Origin: an uncultured Oscillospiraceae bacterium | Lineage (GTDB): Bacteria > Bacillota > Clostridia > Oscillospirales > Oscillospiraceae | Length of the DNA: 8,538 nt | NCBI GenBank assembly: GCA_910588625.1 | Contig: CAJUQN010000105.1 | Span: 1-8,538 of the forward strand | Direction: 5' to 3' | Shown here: positions 1 through 6,596 of the stretch, one piece after another | Layout of the letters: the number at the start of each line of letters is the position of its first letter | How positions within the stretch are numbered: the first letter of the stretch is position 1 | The notes under the pieces: generated by a model | Database searches by the model: none | The model's input: only the letters and a program-made list of their open reading frames with translations | Told to the model about the DNA's origin: nothing | Program-made: the position numbers and the translations under genes

Positions 1-3
1 CCC

Positions 4-39
4 CGCCGAAAAACGACAAAATTTCTTCGGCGTTTTCTT
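4..39 (+). terminator. Candidate rho-independent terminator
   Basis: A 7-bp stem CGCCGAA (4-10) pairs with TTCGGCG (26-32). It can be extended by AAA (11-13) with TTT (22-24) across a single bulged C, leaving an 8-nt loop. A TTTTCTT tract follows at 33-39. This is the usual shape of an intrinsic terminator reading on the plus strand, so it would end a gene lying left of the window. No energy calculation was done. Confidence 0.45.
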
Positions 40-60
40 ACAATTTCATATCGGCGTTGA

Positions 61-309
61 CAGCAGTTTGGGCGGTTGCAGGGGGACTATGGACGGGCCA
101 GGGAGGGCAATGAGCGGTTGTCTGACCGCTTGCAGGAGGTGAAGCTGGAAAACAAAGGCTTACGGGGCATTGCCGCCGATTTTGAGCGGGTAAAACGGGC
201 CTTTGGCGCCGGGGAAGTGGAACGGGCCGTGGAGGAAGTCAAGCGCCGGGAATTGGCGGAGGAAGAGCAAAGGAGGGCAAAAAGGAGGTTTAGCCGAGGA
301 ACAAGGTGA
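61..309 (+). pseudogene. C-terminal remnant of a Pre/Mob-type mobilization (relaxase) protein
   Basis: An open frame runs from just after a TGA at 58-60 to a TGA at 307-309, giving 82 residues. It has no ATG or GTG start at its head and no ribosome binding site before its first TTG (76). The peptide is almost entirely charged helix, rich in Glu, Arg and Lys with heptad-like leucines (RLSDRLQEVKLENKGLRG), and ends in a basic tail. From memory this resembles the C-terminal coiled coil of MobV/Pre plasmid-recombination proteins of Clostridia, whose catalytic His/Tyr relaxase domain lies at the N-terminus. That domain is absent, so the fragment cannot nick DNA. It sits directly behind a terminator, which suggests a deletion or recombination junction near position 60. 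The family call is by recall, and another coiled-coil protein is possible. Confidence 0.5.
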
Positions 310-344
310 ATACCAATTGTTTGTCTTGTTTTGCCTAACCATTC

Positions 345-373
345 TTGCCCAGGCTTCCTTTTCCTGTTACAAT
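345..373 (+). promoter_or_regulatory. SigA-type promoter before the ECF sigma gene
   Basis: TTGCCC (345-350) and TACAAT (368-373) are separated by exactly 17 bp, matching the housekeeping consensus at 4/6 and 5/6 positions. Transcription would start near 380. This argues against the upstream in-frame starts at 345 and 372 for the sigma factor, and for a start near 447 with a leader of roughly 65 nt. Confidence 0.5.
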
Positions 374-446
374 GAATACCACTGTAGAAAATATAAAAAT
401 ATTTGTGCCTTTTATCAGGCTCGCTGCTCTAATATGCGGAGGGCAG

Positions 447-950
447 GTGATTGCAACGAATGAGTTTGAAAAAATGAGAGAGGATTGCACATCCATTGTT
501 TATCGCTTTTTGCTTTCAATGTGTGGAAATGAGGACTTAGCAGAAGAATTGACTTCCGAAACCTTTTATCAGGCATACTTGCACATTGACAAATTTAGAG
601 GTGAATGCAAGCCGGAAACCTGGTTGTGTCAAATTGCGAAAAATGCTCTATTCAAGGAAACAAAGCGGACAAAGCGGATTGTCCCATGGGGGCAGTTTAG
701 AACATCTGAAACAGATAGCGGAGATATTTTTGAAAAGCTGTCTAACAAGGAGCAAGCATTGCAAATTCACAGGCACTTACATCGCCTCAGTGAACCATAT
801 AAGGAAGTGTTCATGTTGCGGGTGCTGGGTGAATTGAAATTTCAAGAAATTGCTGGTCTGTTTGATAAATCGGAGTCATGGGCAAAGGTTACGTTTTATC
901 GGGCAAAGGATAAACTAATTGAACTTATGGAGGCGGAAAATGAACATTAG
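447..950 (+). CDS. ECF-type RNA polymerase sigma factor
   Basis: This protein of about 167 residues should direct RNA polymerase to a small set of stress promoters. Sigma region 2 covers about residues 13-72, with the motif AEELTSETFYQAYLHIDKFRG followed by TWLCQIAKN, typical of the -10-binding and core-binding helices. Sigma region 4 covers about residues 112-160 (LSEPYKEVFMLRV, then FQEIAGLF and WAKVTFYRAKDKL), the helix-turn-helix that reads the -35. There are no regions 1 or 3, as expected for ECF. The start is uncertain. A GGAGGG at 438-443 lies only 3 nt before GTG 447 and 6 nt before an in-frame ATT at 450, while the first in-frame ATG after it is at 474 without its own binding site. 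The 3' end overlaps the anti-sigma gene by 11 bp, so the two are translationally coupled. The gene is AT-rich compared with the transporter operon. The target genes are not evident in the window. Confidence 0.9.
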   Translation: MIATNEFEKMREDCTSIVYRFLLSMCGNEDLAEELTSETFYQAYLHIDKFRGECKPETWLCQIAKNALFKETKRTKRIVPWGQFRTSETDSGDIFEKLSNKEQALQIHRHLHRLSEPYKEVFMLRVLGELKFQEIAGLFDKSESWAKVTFYRAKDKLIELMEAENEH

Positions 951-1635
951 TTGCAAAATTGCGGAAGATTTACTTCCGCTGTATCTGGACAATAGTTGCT
1001 CGGAGGACAGCCGAGCCGCATTAGAAGAACATCTGAAGGATTGTCCCTCTTGCCGGATGAAACTGAATAGAATGCAAAGCGCCATTACAGACGAGATTCA
1101 TCCAGAGCAATCTGCCCCAAAACTGGCAAACTACGCAAAAAAGGTTAGACTTCATCGTGTCCGGGTGGGTGTGTTCGTTGCCTTTATTTCCATCCTCTCG
1201 TCTGCTGTCCTTGCATTGGGTTATTTAACAATCAGGGATATGTATATACAGTCCTCCCTCGTTAATTTTGAAGTGGAGCCGGGAACCCATAACCTTGTCG
1301 CAAACGATTTTGAAACAACAGCGGAGGAAATCGAGCAATATAACTTTTATACAAACTATAGCCAAATTGAGGTAACGGTACAGAGTAATGGCAGTTTTCA
1401 GGGAACAATTATGTTGTGGAACGCAAATGACCACAGTAGCTTTATCCAGATTCACGACATAAATGAAAAGGCAGCAAGTTGCACATTTACAGGTCTTTCG
1501 TCATCCAACCGTTATAAAATAACCTGCGACAATTTGGAGGGAGCGAAAATCATCGTCAGCGAAGGACGGACAATTAGCTTCTGGAATAGTCTGGGGTCTG
1601 TGCTGAATGATATTATAGGTGCTGTAGGCGGATAA
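940..1635 (+). CDS. Membrane-anchored zinc-finger anti-sigma factor
   Basis: The 231-residue protein probably holds the preceding ECF sigma factor inactive until an outside signal arrives. ATG 940 is chosen because GGAGG lies at 929-933 with a 6-nt gap; an upstream TTG at 919 has no such support. The N-terminus is a zf-HC2/ZAS-like domain with Cys5, His31, Cys35 and Cys38 (HLKDCPSC), the usual zinc ligands that clasp the sigma factor. A single membrane helix spans about residues 76-98 (VGVFVAFISILSSAVLALGY), preceded by a basic stretch, so the N-terminus is cytoplasmic. About 130 residues follow outside, rich in Ser, Thr and Asn with a beta-strand look. I do not recognise this outer domain; it is the likely sensor part. 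The gene overlaps the sigma gene and is followed by a hairpin cluster that probably ends the transcript. Confidence 0.85.
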   Translation: MNISCKIAEDLLPLYLDNSCSEDSRAALEEHLKDCPSCRMKLNRMQSAITDEIHPEQSAPKLANYAKKVRLHRVRVGVFVAFISILSSAVLALGYLTIRDMYIQSSLVNFEVEPGTHNLVANDFETTAEEIEQYNFYTNYSQIEVTVQSNGSFQGTIMLWNANDHSSFIQIHDINEKAASCTFTGLSSSNRYKITCDNLEGAKIIVSEGRTISFWNSLGSVLNDIIGAVGG

Positions 1636-1659
1636 GGACAGTCAAATAGGTTCCTTACT

Positions 1660-1676
1660 TTCGTTGCAGTAACGAA
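1660..1676. repeat. Small hairpin after the anti-sigma gene
   Basis: TTCGTT (1660-1665) and AACGAA (1671-1676) form a 6-bp perfect inverted repeat around the loop GCAGT. It is the first of three inverted repeats in the 150 bp after the anti-sigma stop codon. No U-tract follows, so its role is unclear. Confidence 0.3.
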
Positions 1677-1701
1677 TTGCGCTTCACGATGAAACATAAT
1701 T

Positions 1702-1738
1702 CGACCAAACGCACCTCGGAATGAGGTGCGCTTGGTCG
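1702..1738. terminator. Long hairpin, probable terminator component
   Basis: CGACCAA (1702-1708) plus CGCACCTC (1710-1717) pair with GAGGTGCG (1723-1730) plus TTGGTCG (1732-1738). This gives 15 bp interrupted by one A/C mismatch, around a 5-nt loop GGAAT. A T-tract is not directly attached (GTTC follows). It probably helps end the sigma/anti-sigma transcript together with the next hairpin. Confidence 0.45.
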
Positions 1739-1741
1739 GTT

Positions 1742-1781
1742 CAAAATTCGGAGAAATGCGCTTGCATTTCTCCGAATTTTG
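1742..1781. terminator. Perfect 18-bp hairpin, probable bidirectional terminator
   Basis: Positions 1742-1759 are perfectly complementary to 1764-1781 around the 4-nt loop GCTT. The stem begins CAAAATTC and ends GAATTTTG, so an A-tract enters and a T-tract leaves on either strand, the pattern of a bidirectional intrinsic terminator. It is only 3 bp from the preceding 15-bp hairpin. Confidence 0.6.
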
Positions 1782-1790
1782 TGTTATAAT
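1762..1790 (+). promoter_or_regulatory. Extended -10 promoter with no evident gene
   Basis: TATAAT at 1785-1790 is preceded by TG at 1782-1783, giving the extended -10 form TGTTATAAT. TTGCAT at 1762-1767 lies 17 bp upstream and could be a weak -35. The -35 and spacer fall inside the right arm of the 18-bp hairpin. No open frame with a ribosome binding site follows on the plus strand before the converging permease gene. Confidence 0.4.
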
Positions 1791-2010
1791 ATCAACAAAA
1801 ATCAGGATAATCACAACTTTTCTCCGCTATTTATAGTGCTTCTCCGGCAACAGTTTGGCAACAAAAAATCGGATAGCCTATCATTTATGGATAACTGAAA
1901 GAATTAAAATAACCTGTGCTAAATTGTAGTAACAAAAGCGTTTAAGAAACGGTGATACGAATTGAGTAGCAAATTTTTCCCAAGACCTTTCCCCAGAATC
2001 AGACTTTTTA

Positions 2011-2039
2011 AGGCCTTCTCACTTCCTTCGGCAGGGCCT
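2011..2039. repeat. Weak stem in the convergent spacer
   Basis: AGGCC (2011-2015) can pair with GGCCT (2035-2039) around a long loop. On the plus strand GACTTTTGTTGTT follows; on the minus strand TAAAAAG follows. It could be a weak terminator for either direction, but the stem is only 5 bp. Confidence 0.25.
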
Positions 2040-2074
2040 GACTTTTGTTGTTATGCGTCTTGTTGATTTATTTC

Positions 2075-2116
2075 CTCCCCCAATTCTGGACGGGATTCCC
2101 TCCAGAATTGGGGGAG
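2075..2116. repeat. Perfect 16-bp inverted repeat after the permease gene
   Basis: Positions 2075-2090 (starting CTCCCCCAATT) are perfectly complementary to 2101-2116 around a 10-nt loop. It lies 35 bp beyond the permease stop and would fold in its mRNA. It is not followed by a U-tract on either strand, so it may be an mRNA-end stabilising stem or a factor-assisted terminator rather than a classical intrinsic one. Confidence 0.55.
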
Positions 2117-2151
2117 CGGGGCAATTTGACAGGGATCACTTTTGAGCTGTC

Positions 2152-4491
2152 TTATTCCCCCGAGAGCAATGTTCTTGGCACAATTTTCCTGATTTTCAAA
2201 GACAGCAGACAGAGCGTTCCAAAGGCAAACGCCACCAGCACCGCCCCTGCGGCAGTGATAAAGTCCACCGGCACCGGGAACCTGCATTTCACAATCCCGA
2301 TCCCGCTCAAAAACAGGGCGGTCAGCGGGTTGATGATGAAGCCGCACACCGTCAGCCCGAAGGCGGTGGACAGCAGGACGGTGGGCATGAAGGACAGCGC
2401 CATCTGCAAAATCAGCTGGCCGGTGGTGAAGCCCAGGGCTTTCATGATGCCGTAGTCCCGTTTTTTCTGGTTCAGCATGGTGCGCACCAGCAGGTACAGC
2501 ACAAAGACGATGATCACGGCGGACAGCACGAAAACCGCAATGACGATGATGGTCATCAGCGTGACATAAACGACCAACGTCGCGTCCACGGTGGCCCGGA
2601 TATTGATCGACGCGACTACACCGGCGCACCGCTCCGCCATATCCTCGTTGAAGCCGTCGATGTCCGCCCCATCGGTGAGGTTGATGTAATAATTGGCGCC
2701 GTCCAACGCACCCAGCCGCTCATAGCCCGCCCGGGTGAGCAGGCAGTCCTTGCCCAGGTTGTTGGAGATCTGGGTAAAGCCCGTGATCAGGTAGTATTCC
2801 GATCTGCCGTCGCTGGTGATTTCAATTTCGTCCCCGATGCGGAACCCCTGCTCCCGGGCATACTTGGCGGCAATGGCAATCTCGTTGTCGAATTTGGGAA
2901 ACCTGCCGTCGGATATCACGCTCTGGTTGTTGGCCTGGGCAAAATCGTCGCACATGGTGGCCATCAGCTCCACCCCGCCCACGTGCCAGACGTTGACGGA
3001 GTTGTACAGATAGACCTTCTCCACCCGGCTGTCCGCCCGGGCTTCCGCCAGAAATTCCTCCTCGCTGTCCGCCAGGACGCCGATGCAGGAATCCGCCGTC
3101 TCCCCCACGATCAGCTGAATGAACGGCTCCGCGTTCCAGATCATGTTCTCCAGCATCAGCCCGGAAAACACCACCACCAGCGACAGCACCAGCATGGTGG
3201 CGCATACGGTGACGTTTTGCTTTGCCCCGGACAGGGTGGTTTTCAGGGCCAGGGCGCAGTTCAGCGGCGCGTTTGCTTTGTCCAGCGGGATGTGGTTGCG
3301 CTTGAAGTTGTGGGTGGACAGGCCGGAGCGCAGGGCGGTGATGGGCTCGATCCGCTTGATCCTGCGGGAGGCCAGCCCCACCGCCAGCGCCACCGCACCA
3401 CACAGAATGGCTATGGTGAGCCCAAAGGGCAGGGGCAGGAACTGTACCGTGTATGGGATGCCCGTCTGCATGGCCATCATGACGTTGACGCCGGGGAACA
3501 GGGCATAGGAGAGGGCCGCGCCGCACACTGCCGCCGCCAGGGTCAGTCCCAGGAATTGGAGCAGCAGGACGCCGGACAGCTGTCCGGAGGTGTAGCCGAC
3601 GGCCTTCAGCGCCCCCAGATCCTTCATATTGGCCTGGATGTAGTTGATGATGTTGGAGACAATGACGATCAGGGCGATCAGCAGGACGAAAAACGCCATG
3701 GCGCTCACGATCGAGGAGCAGATCATCTGGGCAATGTAGCGGGACTGGCTCACCAGGGCATAGGAATTGCTGACGGCCTGCACGCTGGGGAATTGGCCTG
3801 ACACTGCCGTTTTCAGATCCGCCTCAAACGTCTGGCACTCCGCCCTGTCATTCAGCCGCACCGAGCAAAGGGTGGCCCGGGGCGCGCACCCCAAGGCTTC
3901 CAGCTCCTCATATTTGTCCTGGGTCAGGATAAACTCCATGATGGCGCAGTTGCTGGAGCCCAGCATCGCGCTGTTGAAAAAGCCGCAGATGGTGTAGGTG
4001 ATCTCATTGCCTCCCACTGTCACCTTGAAGGGCCTGCCCACGGCGGCCTCCTCCGACTGATAAAGCATGGGCAGATAAATGCCGCTGGAGCCGCCGCCCT
4101 CCTCCACGATCTCAGCCCGCCCGATGGCGCGGGCCAGGGCGGTATCCTTGTCCAGAAAAACCGAATAGGCGTTTATCGTGCCGCCGTTGTAGTCAAAGAT
4201 GGACAGTGCATACAGGCAGCGATCCAGCCGGAGTTGGGCGGCGCGGCTGTCCTCCTCAATGGTTTCGGTGAGGAATGCGCGGAATTCCGGGGTGCCGTTG
4301 TTCGCCGCCAGGGTAACGTGGCCGTCGTTGAGCCTGTCATGACAGCGGTCGAAGTTGGCCTTGTAGTCCATGGCCAGCATCAGCCAGAGGTTGAGCATCA
4401 TGGCGGCAATGAGCATCAGCACCACGATGGTCACCGCCTGGCCCCTGGCCCGGCGCAGGTTGGAGCGGGCAATCAGAAGATGTTTTCCCAT
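2152..4491 (-). CDS. FtsX-type ABC transporter permease with duplicated core
   Basis: This 779-residue membrane protein is the channel or mechanotransmission half of the transporter encoded with the ATPase before it. The start MGKHLLIARSNLRRARGQ (ATG 4491) is only 2 nt after the ATPase stop and fits the family N-terminus; an earlier ATG at 4575 would overlap the ATPase. Helix 1 is about residues 18-41. A large outer domain (about 43-255) precedes three helices (about 260-284, 306-333 and 351-374). A linker leads to helix 5 (about 429-447), a second outer domain (450-635), and helices 6-8 (about 638-670, 691-723 and 741-765). The two FtsX cores carry matching motifs DLGALKAVGYTSGQL (291-305) and DYGIMKALGFTTGQL (679-693), showing an internal duplication. 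The 4+4 helix layout with two outer domains differs from the 10-helix, one-large-loop layout of BceB-type peptide-detoxification permeases. Substrate unknown: an envelope-active peptide, a lipid or a lipoprotein are all possible. Confidence 0.88.
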   Translation of the reverse strand: MGKHLLIARSNLRRARGQAVTIVVLMLIAAMMLNLWLMLAMDYKANFDRCHDRLNDGHVTLAANNGTPEFRAFLTETIEEDSRAAQLRLDRCLYALSIFDYNGGTINAYSVFLDKDTALARAIGRAEIVEEGGGSSGIYLPMLYQSEEAAVGRPFKVTVGGNEITYTICGFFNSAMLGSSNCAIMEFILTQDKYEELEALGCAPRATLCSVRLNDRAECQTFEADLKTAVSGQFPSVQAVSNSYALVSQSRYIAQMICSSIVSAMAFFVLLIALIVIVSNIINYIQANMKDLGALKAVGYTSGQLSGVLLLQFLGLTLAAAVCGAALSYALFPGVNVMMAMQTGIPYTVQFLPLPFGLTIAILCGAVALAVGLASRRIKRIEPITALRSGLSTHNFKRNHIPLDKANAPLNCALALKTTLSGAKQNVTVCATMLVLSLVVVFSGLMLENMIWNAEPFIQLIVGETADSCIGVLADSEEEFLAEARADSRVEKVYLYNSVNVWHVGGVELMATMCDDFAQANNQSVISDGRFPKFDNEIAIAAKYAREQGFRIGDEIEITSDGRSEYYLITGFTQISNNLGKDCLLTRAGYERLGALDGANYYINLTDGADIDGFNEDMAERCAGVVASINIRATVDATLVVYVTLMTIIVIAVFVLSAVIIVFVLYLLVRTMLNQKKRDYGIMKALGFTTGQLILQMALSFMPTVLLSTAFGLTVCGFIINPLTALFLSGIGIVKCRFPVPVDFITAAGAVLVAFAFGTLCLLSLKIRKIVPRTLLSGE

Positions 4492-4493
4492 GC

Positions 4494-5252
4494 TTACCAC
4501 CCCATATCCTGGAGAAAGCCGGACAGCTTCTTGTGCCGCTGGCTGTCGCCGTGGACGTACCTGCCCAAATCGCACTCGCCCAGGATCACGCCGTCCTTGA
4601 GATACAGGATGCGGTTCCCCCGCCGGGCGGAGCGGGTATCGTGGGTGACCATGACCACACTCTGGCCCCGCTCGTTAAACCGGGTCAGGGTGTCCAGCAC
4701 ATCCAGCCCCGTCTGGGAGTTCAGTGCCCCCGTGGGCTCGTCGGCAAACAAAATCTCAGGCGCGTTGATGAGCGCCCGGACGATGCCCGCCCGCTGGGCC
4801 TCGCCGCCGGAAATCTGGGTGGGGAATTTCCGCTGGGTTTCCTCGGGAATACCCACCGCCGCGAACAGCTCCCCGGCCCGCCGGACCAGGGCCTTTTTGT
4901 CCCCGCCTGCCAGCAGGCCCGCGGCCAGCACGTTGTCCATCACGCTCATGCCGTCGATGAGATAGATCTGCTGGAAGACGAAGCCGCAGTGCTCCCGGCG
5001 GAACACCGCCAGGGCGTCCTGGGACAGGCCGGAAATGACCCGCGCCCCGAAGGTGATGGTGCCCAGGGTGGGGGTGTCCATGCCGGACAGGGCGTACAGC
5101 AGGGTGGACTTGCCCGCGCCGCTGGCCCCCATGATGACGGTGAAGTCGCCCTTGTACAGCTCCAGGTCGATGTTTTTCAGCACGTGCTGCATGGAGCCGC
5201 CGTTGGAAAAGGCTTTGCTCAGCTTTTCGGTTTTTAACAGGATTTCTTTCAT
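4494..5252 (-). CDS. ABC transporter ATP-binding protein (MacB/LolD-like)
   Basis: The 252-residue protein is the ATPase that powers the adjacent FtsX-type permease at the inner face of the membrane. All nucleotide-binding motifs are present: Walker A GASGAGKST (42-50), Q-loop FVFQQ (91-95), signature ISGGEAQR (147-154), Walker B ILFADEP (167-173) with the catalytic Glu172, and the switch His204 in VTHD. Length and motif spacing are those of the MacB/LolD/BceA class. The signature starts with Ile instead of the usual Leu, which is tolerated in the family. ATG 5252 is preceded by AAGGAGGG (5263-5270) with a gap of about 10 nt. A tail of about 30 residues after the last strand is basic and aromatic. 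The gene follows the kinase gene after a 78-bp gap that contains its own candidate promoter and phased repeats. Confidence 0.93.
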   Translation of the reverse strand: MKEILLKTEKLSKAFSNGGSMQHVLKNIDLELYKGDFTVIMGASGAGKSTLLYALSGMDTPTLGTITFGARVISGLSQDALAVFRREHCGFVFQQIYLIDGMSVMDNVLAAGLLAGGDKKALVRRAGELFAAVGIPEETQRKFPTQISGGEAQRAGIVRALINAPEILFADEPTGALNSQTGLDVLDTLTRFNERGQSVVMVTHDTRSARRGNRILYLKDGVILGECDLGRYVHGDSQRHKKLSGFLQDMGW

Positions 5253-5280
5253 GTTGGGATAACCCTCCTTTGCGCCTTCT

Positions 5281-5309
5281 ATTTTGAGGGTTCAAACCTT
5301 AACTGTCTT
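5281..5309 (-). promoter_or_regulatory. Weak internal promoter before the ABC genes
   Basis: Reading on the minus strand, AAGACA (5309-5304) and CAAAAT (5286-5281) are 17 bp apart, each matching the SigA consensus at 4 of 6 positions. Poor hexamers with ideal spacing are common in activator-dependent promoters. Transcription would start near 5274, just before the ATPase ribosome binding site. Confidence 0.4.
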
Positions 5310-5336
5310 TATGCAATCCTTAAATATCCCTTAAAT
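5297..5336 (-). promoter_or_regulatory. 11-bp phased direct repeats, candidate response-regulator site
   Basis: On the plus strand CCTTAAAT occurs at 5318-5325 and again at 5329-5336, exactly 11 bp apart. A related CCTTAACT is at 5297-5304, 21 bp (two helical turns) from the first. The minus-strand form is ATTTAAGG. Tandem repeats on one face of the helix, placed just upstream of a weak -35, are the typical arrangement of OmpR/PhoB-family operators. The left-hand response regulator of this operon is the obvious candidate binder. The last repeat overlaps the kinase stop codon. Confidence 0.5.
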
Positions 5337-6596
5337 CCCGCGGCTGAGGGCAATCCAAACCCCCGCCCGCAGCCCGGAGGTTCCGTTTTCCAGCACCAGC
5401 CGCCCGCCCATCTCCCGCATACAGTGGTCGGCGATGTACAGGCCCAGCCCCGCGCCCTCGATGCCTTCGGCGCTGCCGCCCCGCTGGAATTTCTCTTTTA
5501 GATGGGGCAGCTCCTGCTCGTCCACGCCGCCGCCGGAGTCCTCTAAGCAGACGGCCAAATGCCCCTCCTGCATTTCCACTGTCACATCGATTTTTGTGTC
5601 GGCATATTTGTATGAGTTGGCGAAAATATTGTCAAAAACCTCCTGTAAGCGCAGCCTGTCCGCAAACAGGAGACAGTCGGGGAGATCGGGCAGCGCCGCC
5701 CGGTGCAGGTAGTCGGCGTTTTCCAGCAGGATGCGCAGCTCCCTGCTGTTCATATCCGACGGCGTGACGGTCAGTTCCTGAAGCTCCTCCAGCGTGGCGG
5801 AAAACAGATTGGTCACCAGGATGTTGATCTGATCCGCCTTCTGGATGATCTGCCGGTAATTCTCCCGGTTCCTGCTGTCCGGGGCCAGGGCCGCGCCCAC
5901 CTCGGAGGCGGCCTTGATGCTGGCCACCGGCGTTTTGATGTCGTGGGACAGTTTGGCCACCAGCTCTTTTTTGGCGGCGTTGGCCTTTGCCTCCGCCAGC
6001 CGCGCCTTTTTCAGTTCGGTGCGCATCAGGTCGAAGCTCTCGGTAAAGGCCCCGAACCGGTTGTGCCGGTCCATTTCCAGCGGGATATCCAGCTGGCCCC
6101 CCGCCACCCGCTGGGCAAACCGCTCCAGCCTGCGGAAGGGGCGCACCATGGTGCGGTACAGATAGCCGAAATACCCCGCGCAGACAGCCGTCTGAATCAG
6201 CATGGCCGCTGTTACCGCAGACAAAACAGCCTGCTTTTCCGCCTGGAGTATCTGCGCCCCGTTGTTGTAGACGATGAGCTTTCCCACAGGCGCTCCGCCG
6301 GCCTCCACATCCAGCATGGTGTCCCGGTGGGCGACCGCGGCGTTGATGCTCTCGCTCAGCCCCGGCTTCGTCCGATATACAACCGCCCCACCGGCGTCCA
6401 GCACCACATAGTCATATCCGGAGTCATTGACGTGGTTTTCCAAGGAGCCCCAGCCGCGCTGTACCGTCTGCACAATCTCATTGACCGCCACCGTATCCTG
6501 GGGCTGTCCGGCGCCAAGGTTCCCAAAGGAGATCAGCGCGGCCAGCTCCAGGCCAAAGGCCAGGAACAGTCCCGCGAAAAAAGCGCGGCCCTTCAT
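5331..6596 (-). CDS. Sensor histidine kinase
   Basis: The 421-residue membrane kinase should sense an envelope signal and phosphorylate the response regulator encoded before it. ATG 6596 overlaps the regulator stop in an ATGA junction and has GGGGAG 6 nt upstream; an earlier start at 6632 is unsupported. Helix 1 is about residues 5-24 and helix 2 about 123-147. Between them lies an outer domain of about 95 residues that I do not recognise, possibly PAS/Cache-like. HAMP follows (about 148-200, RPFRRLERFAQRVAGG). The HisKA motif is KLSHDIKTPV with phosphoacceptor His218. The ATPase domain shows the N box (Asn323, Asn327 in FDNIFANSYKYAD), G1 DSGGG (353-357) and G2 GAGLGL (381-386). All catalytic residues are present. 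The sizeable outer loop sets it apart from the intramembrane-sensing BceS type. Confidence 0.92.
   Translation of the reverse strand: MKGRAFFAGLFLAFGLELAALISFGNLGAGQPQDTVAVNEIVQTVQRGWGSLENHVNDSGYDYVVLDAGGAVVYRTKPGLSESINAAVAHRDTMLDVEAGGAPVGKLIVYNNGAQILQAEKQAVLSAVTAAMLIQTAVCAGYFGYLYRTMVRPFRRLERFAQRVAGGQLDIPLEMDRHNRFGAFTESFDLMRTELKKARLAEAKANAAKKELVAKLSHDIKTPVASIKAASEVGAALAPDSRNRENYRQIIQKADQINILVTNLFSATLEELQELTVTPSDMNSRELRILLENADYLHRAALPDLPDCLLFADRLRLQEVFDNIFANSYKYADTKIDVTVEMQEGHLAVCLEDSGGGVDEQELPHLKEKFQRGGSAEGIEGAGLGLYIADHCMREMGGRLVLENGTSGLRAGVWIALSRGI

Larger units (their letters stand above)
1791..2151. other. Gene-free AT-rich spacer between converging units
   Basis: I see no coding frame with a start and ribosome binding site on either strand here. 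The segment 1791-2000 is strongly AT-rich (18 G+C in the 60 bases at 1861-1920). It changes to GC-richer sequence after about 2010. The right part holds a weak stem and a perfect long inverted repeat, both listed separately. Confidence 0.6.

Noticed and set aside
306..338. Tiny GTG-started ORF of about ten codons after AAAGGAGG
   Set aside because: The ribosome binding site (284-288) is 17 nt from the GTG, too far for normal initiation, and the AAAGGAGG lies inside the Mob remnant.
2045..2455. Plus-strand open frame beginning MLLCVLLIYFLPQF, resembling a signal peptide
   Set aside because: Its start has no ribosome binding site. It runs through the inverted repeat and then antisense to the permease C-terminus.
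2983..3801. Long plus-strand open frame (272 codons) opposite the permease
   Set aside because: It lies antisense to a clear FtsX permease in GC-rich DNA where stop codons are rare. Its product is low-complexity Gln/Gly/His-rich with no domain or ribosome binding site.
4533..5237. Plus-strand open frame (234 codons) opposite the ABC ATPase
   Set aside because: It is a shadow of a gene with Walker A, signature and Walker B motifs. The product is rich in Gln, Gly and His with no family resemblance.
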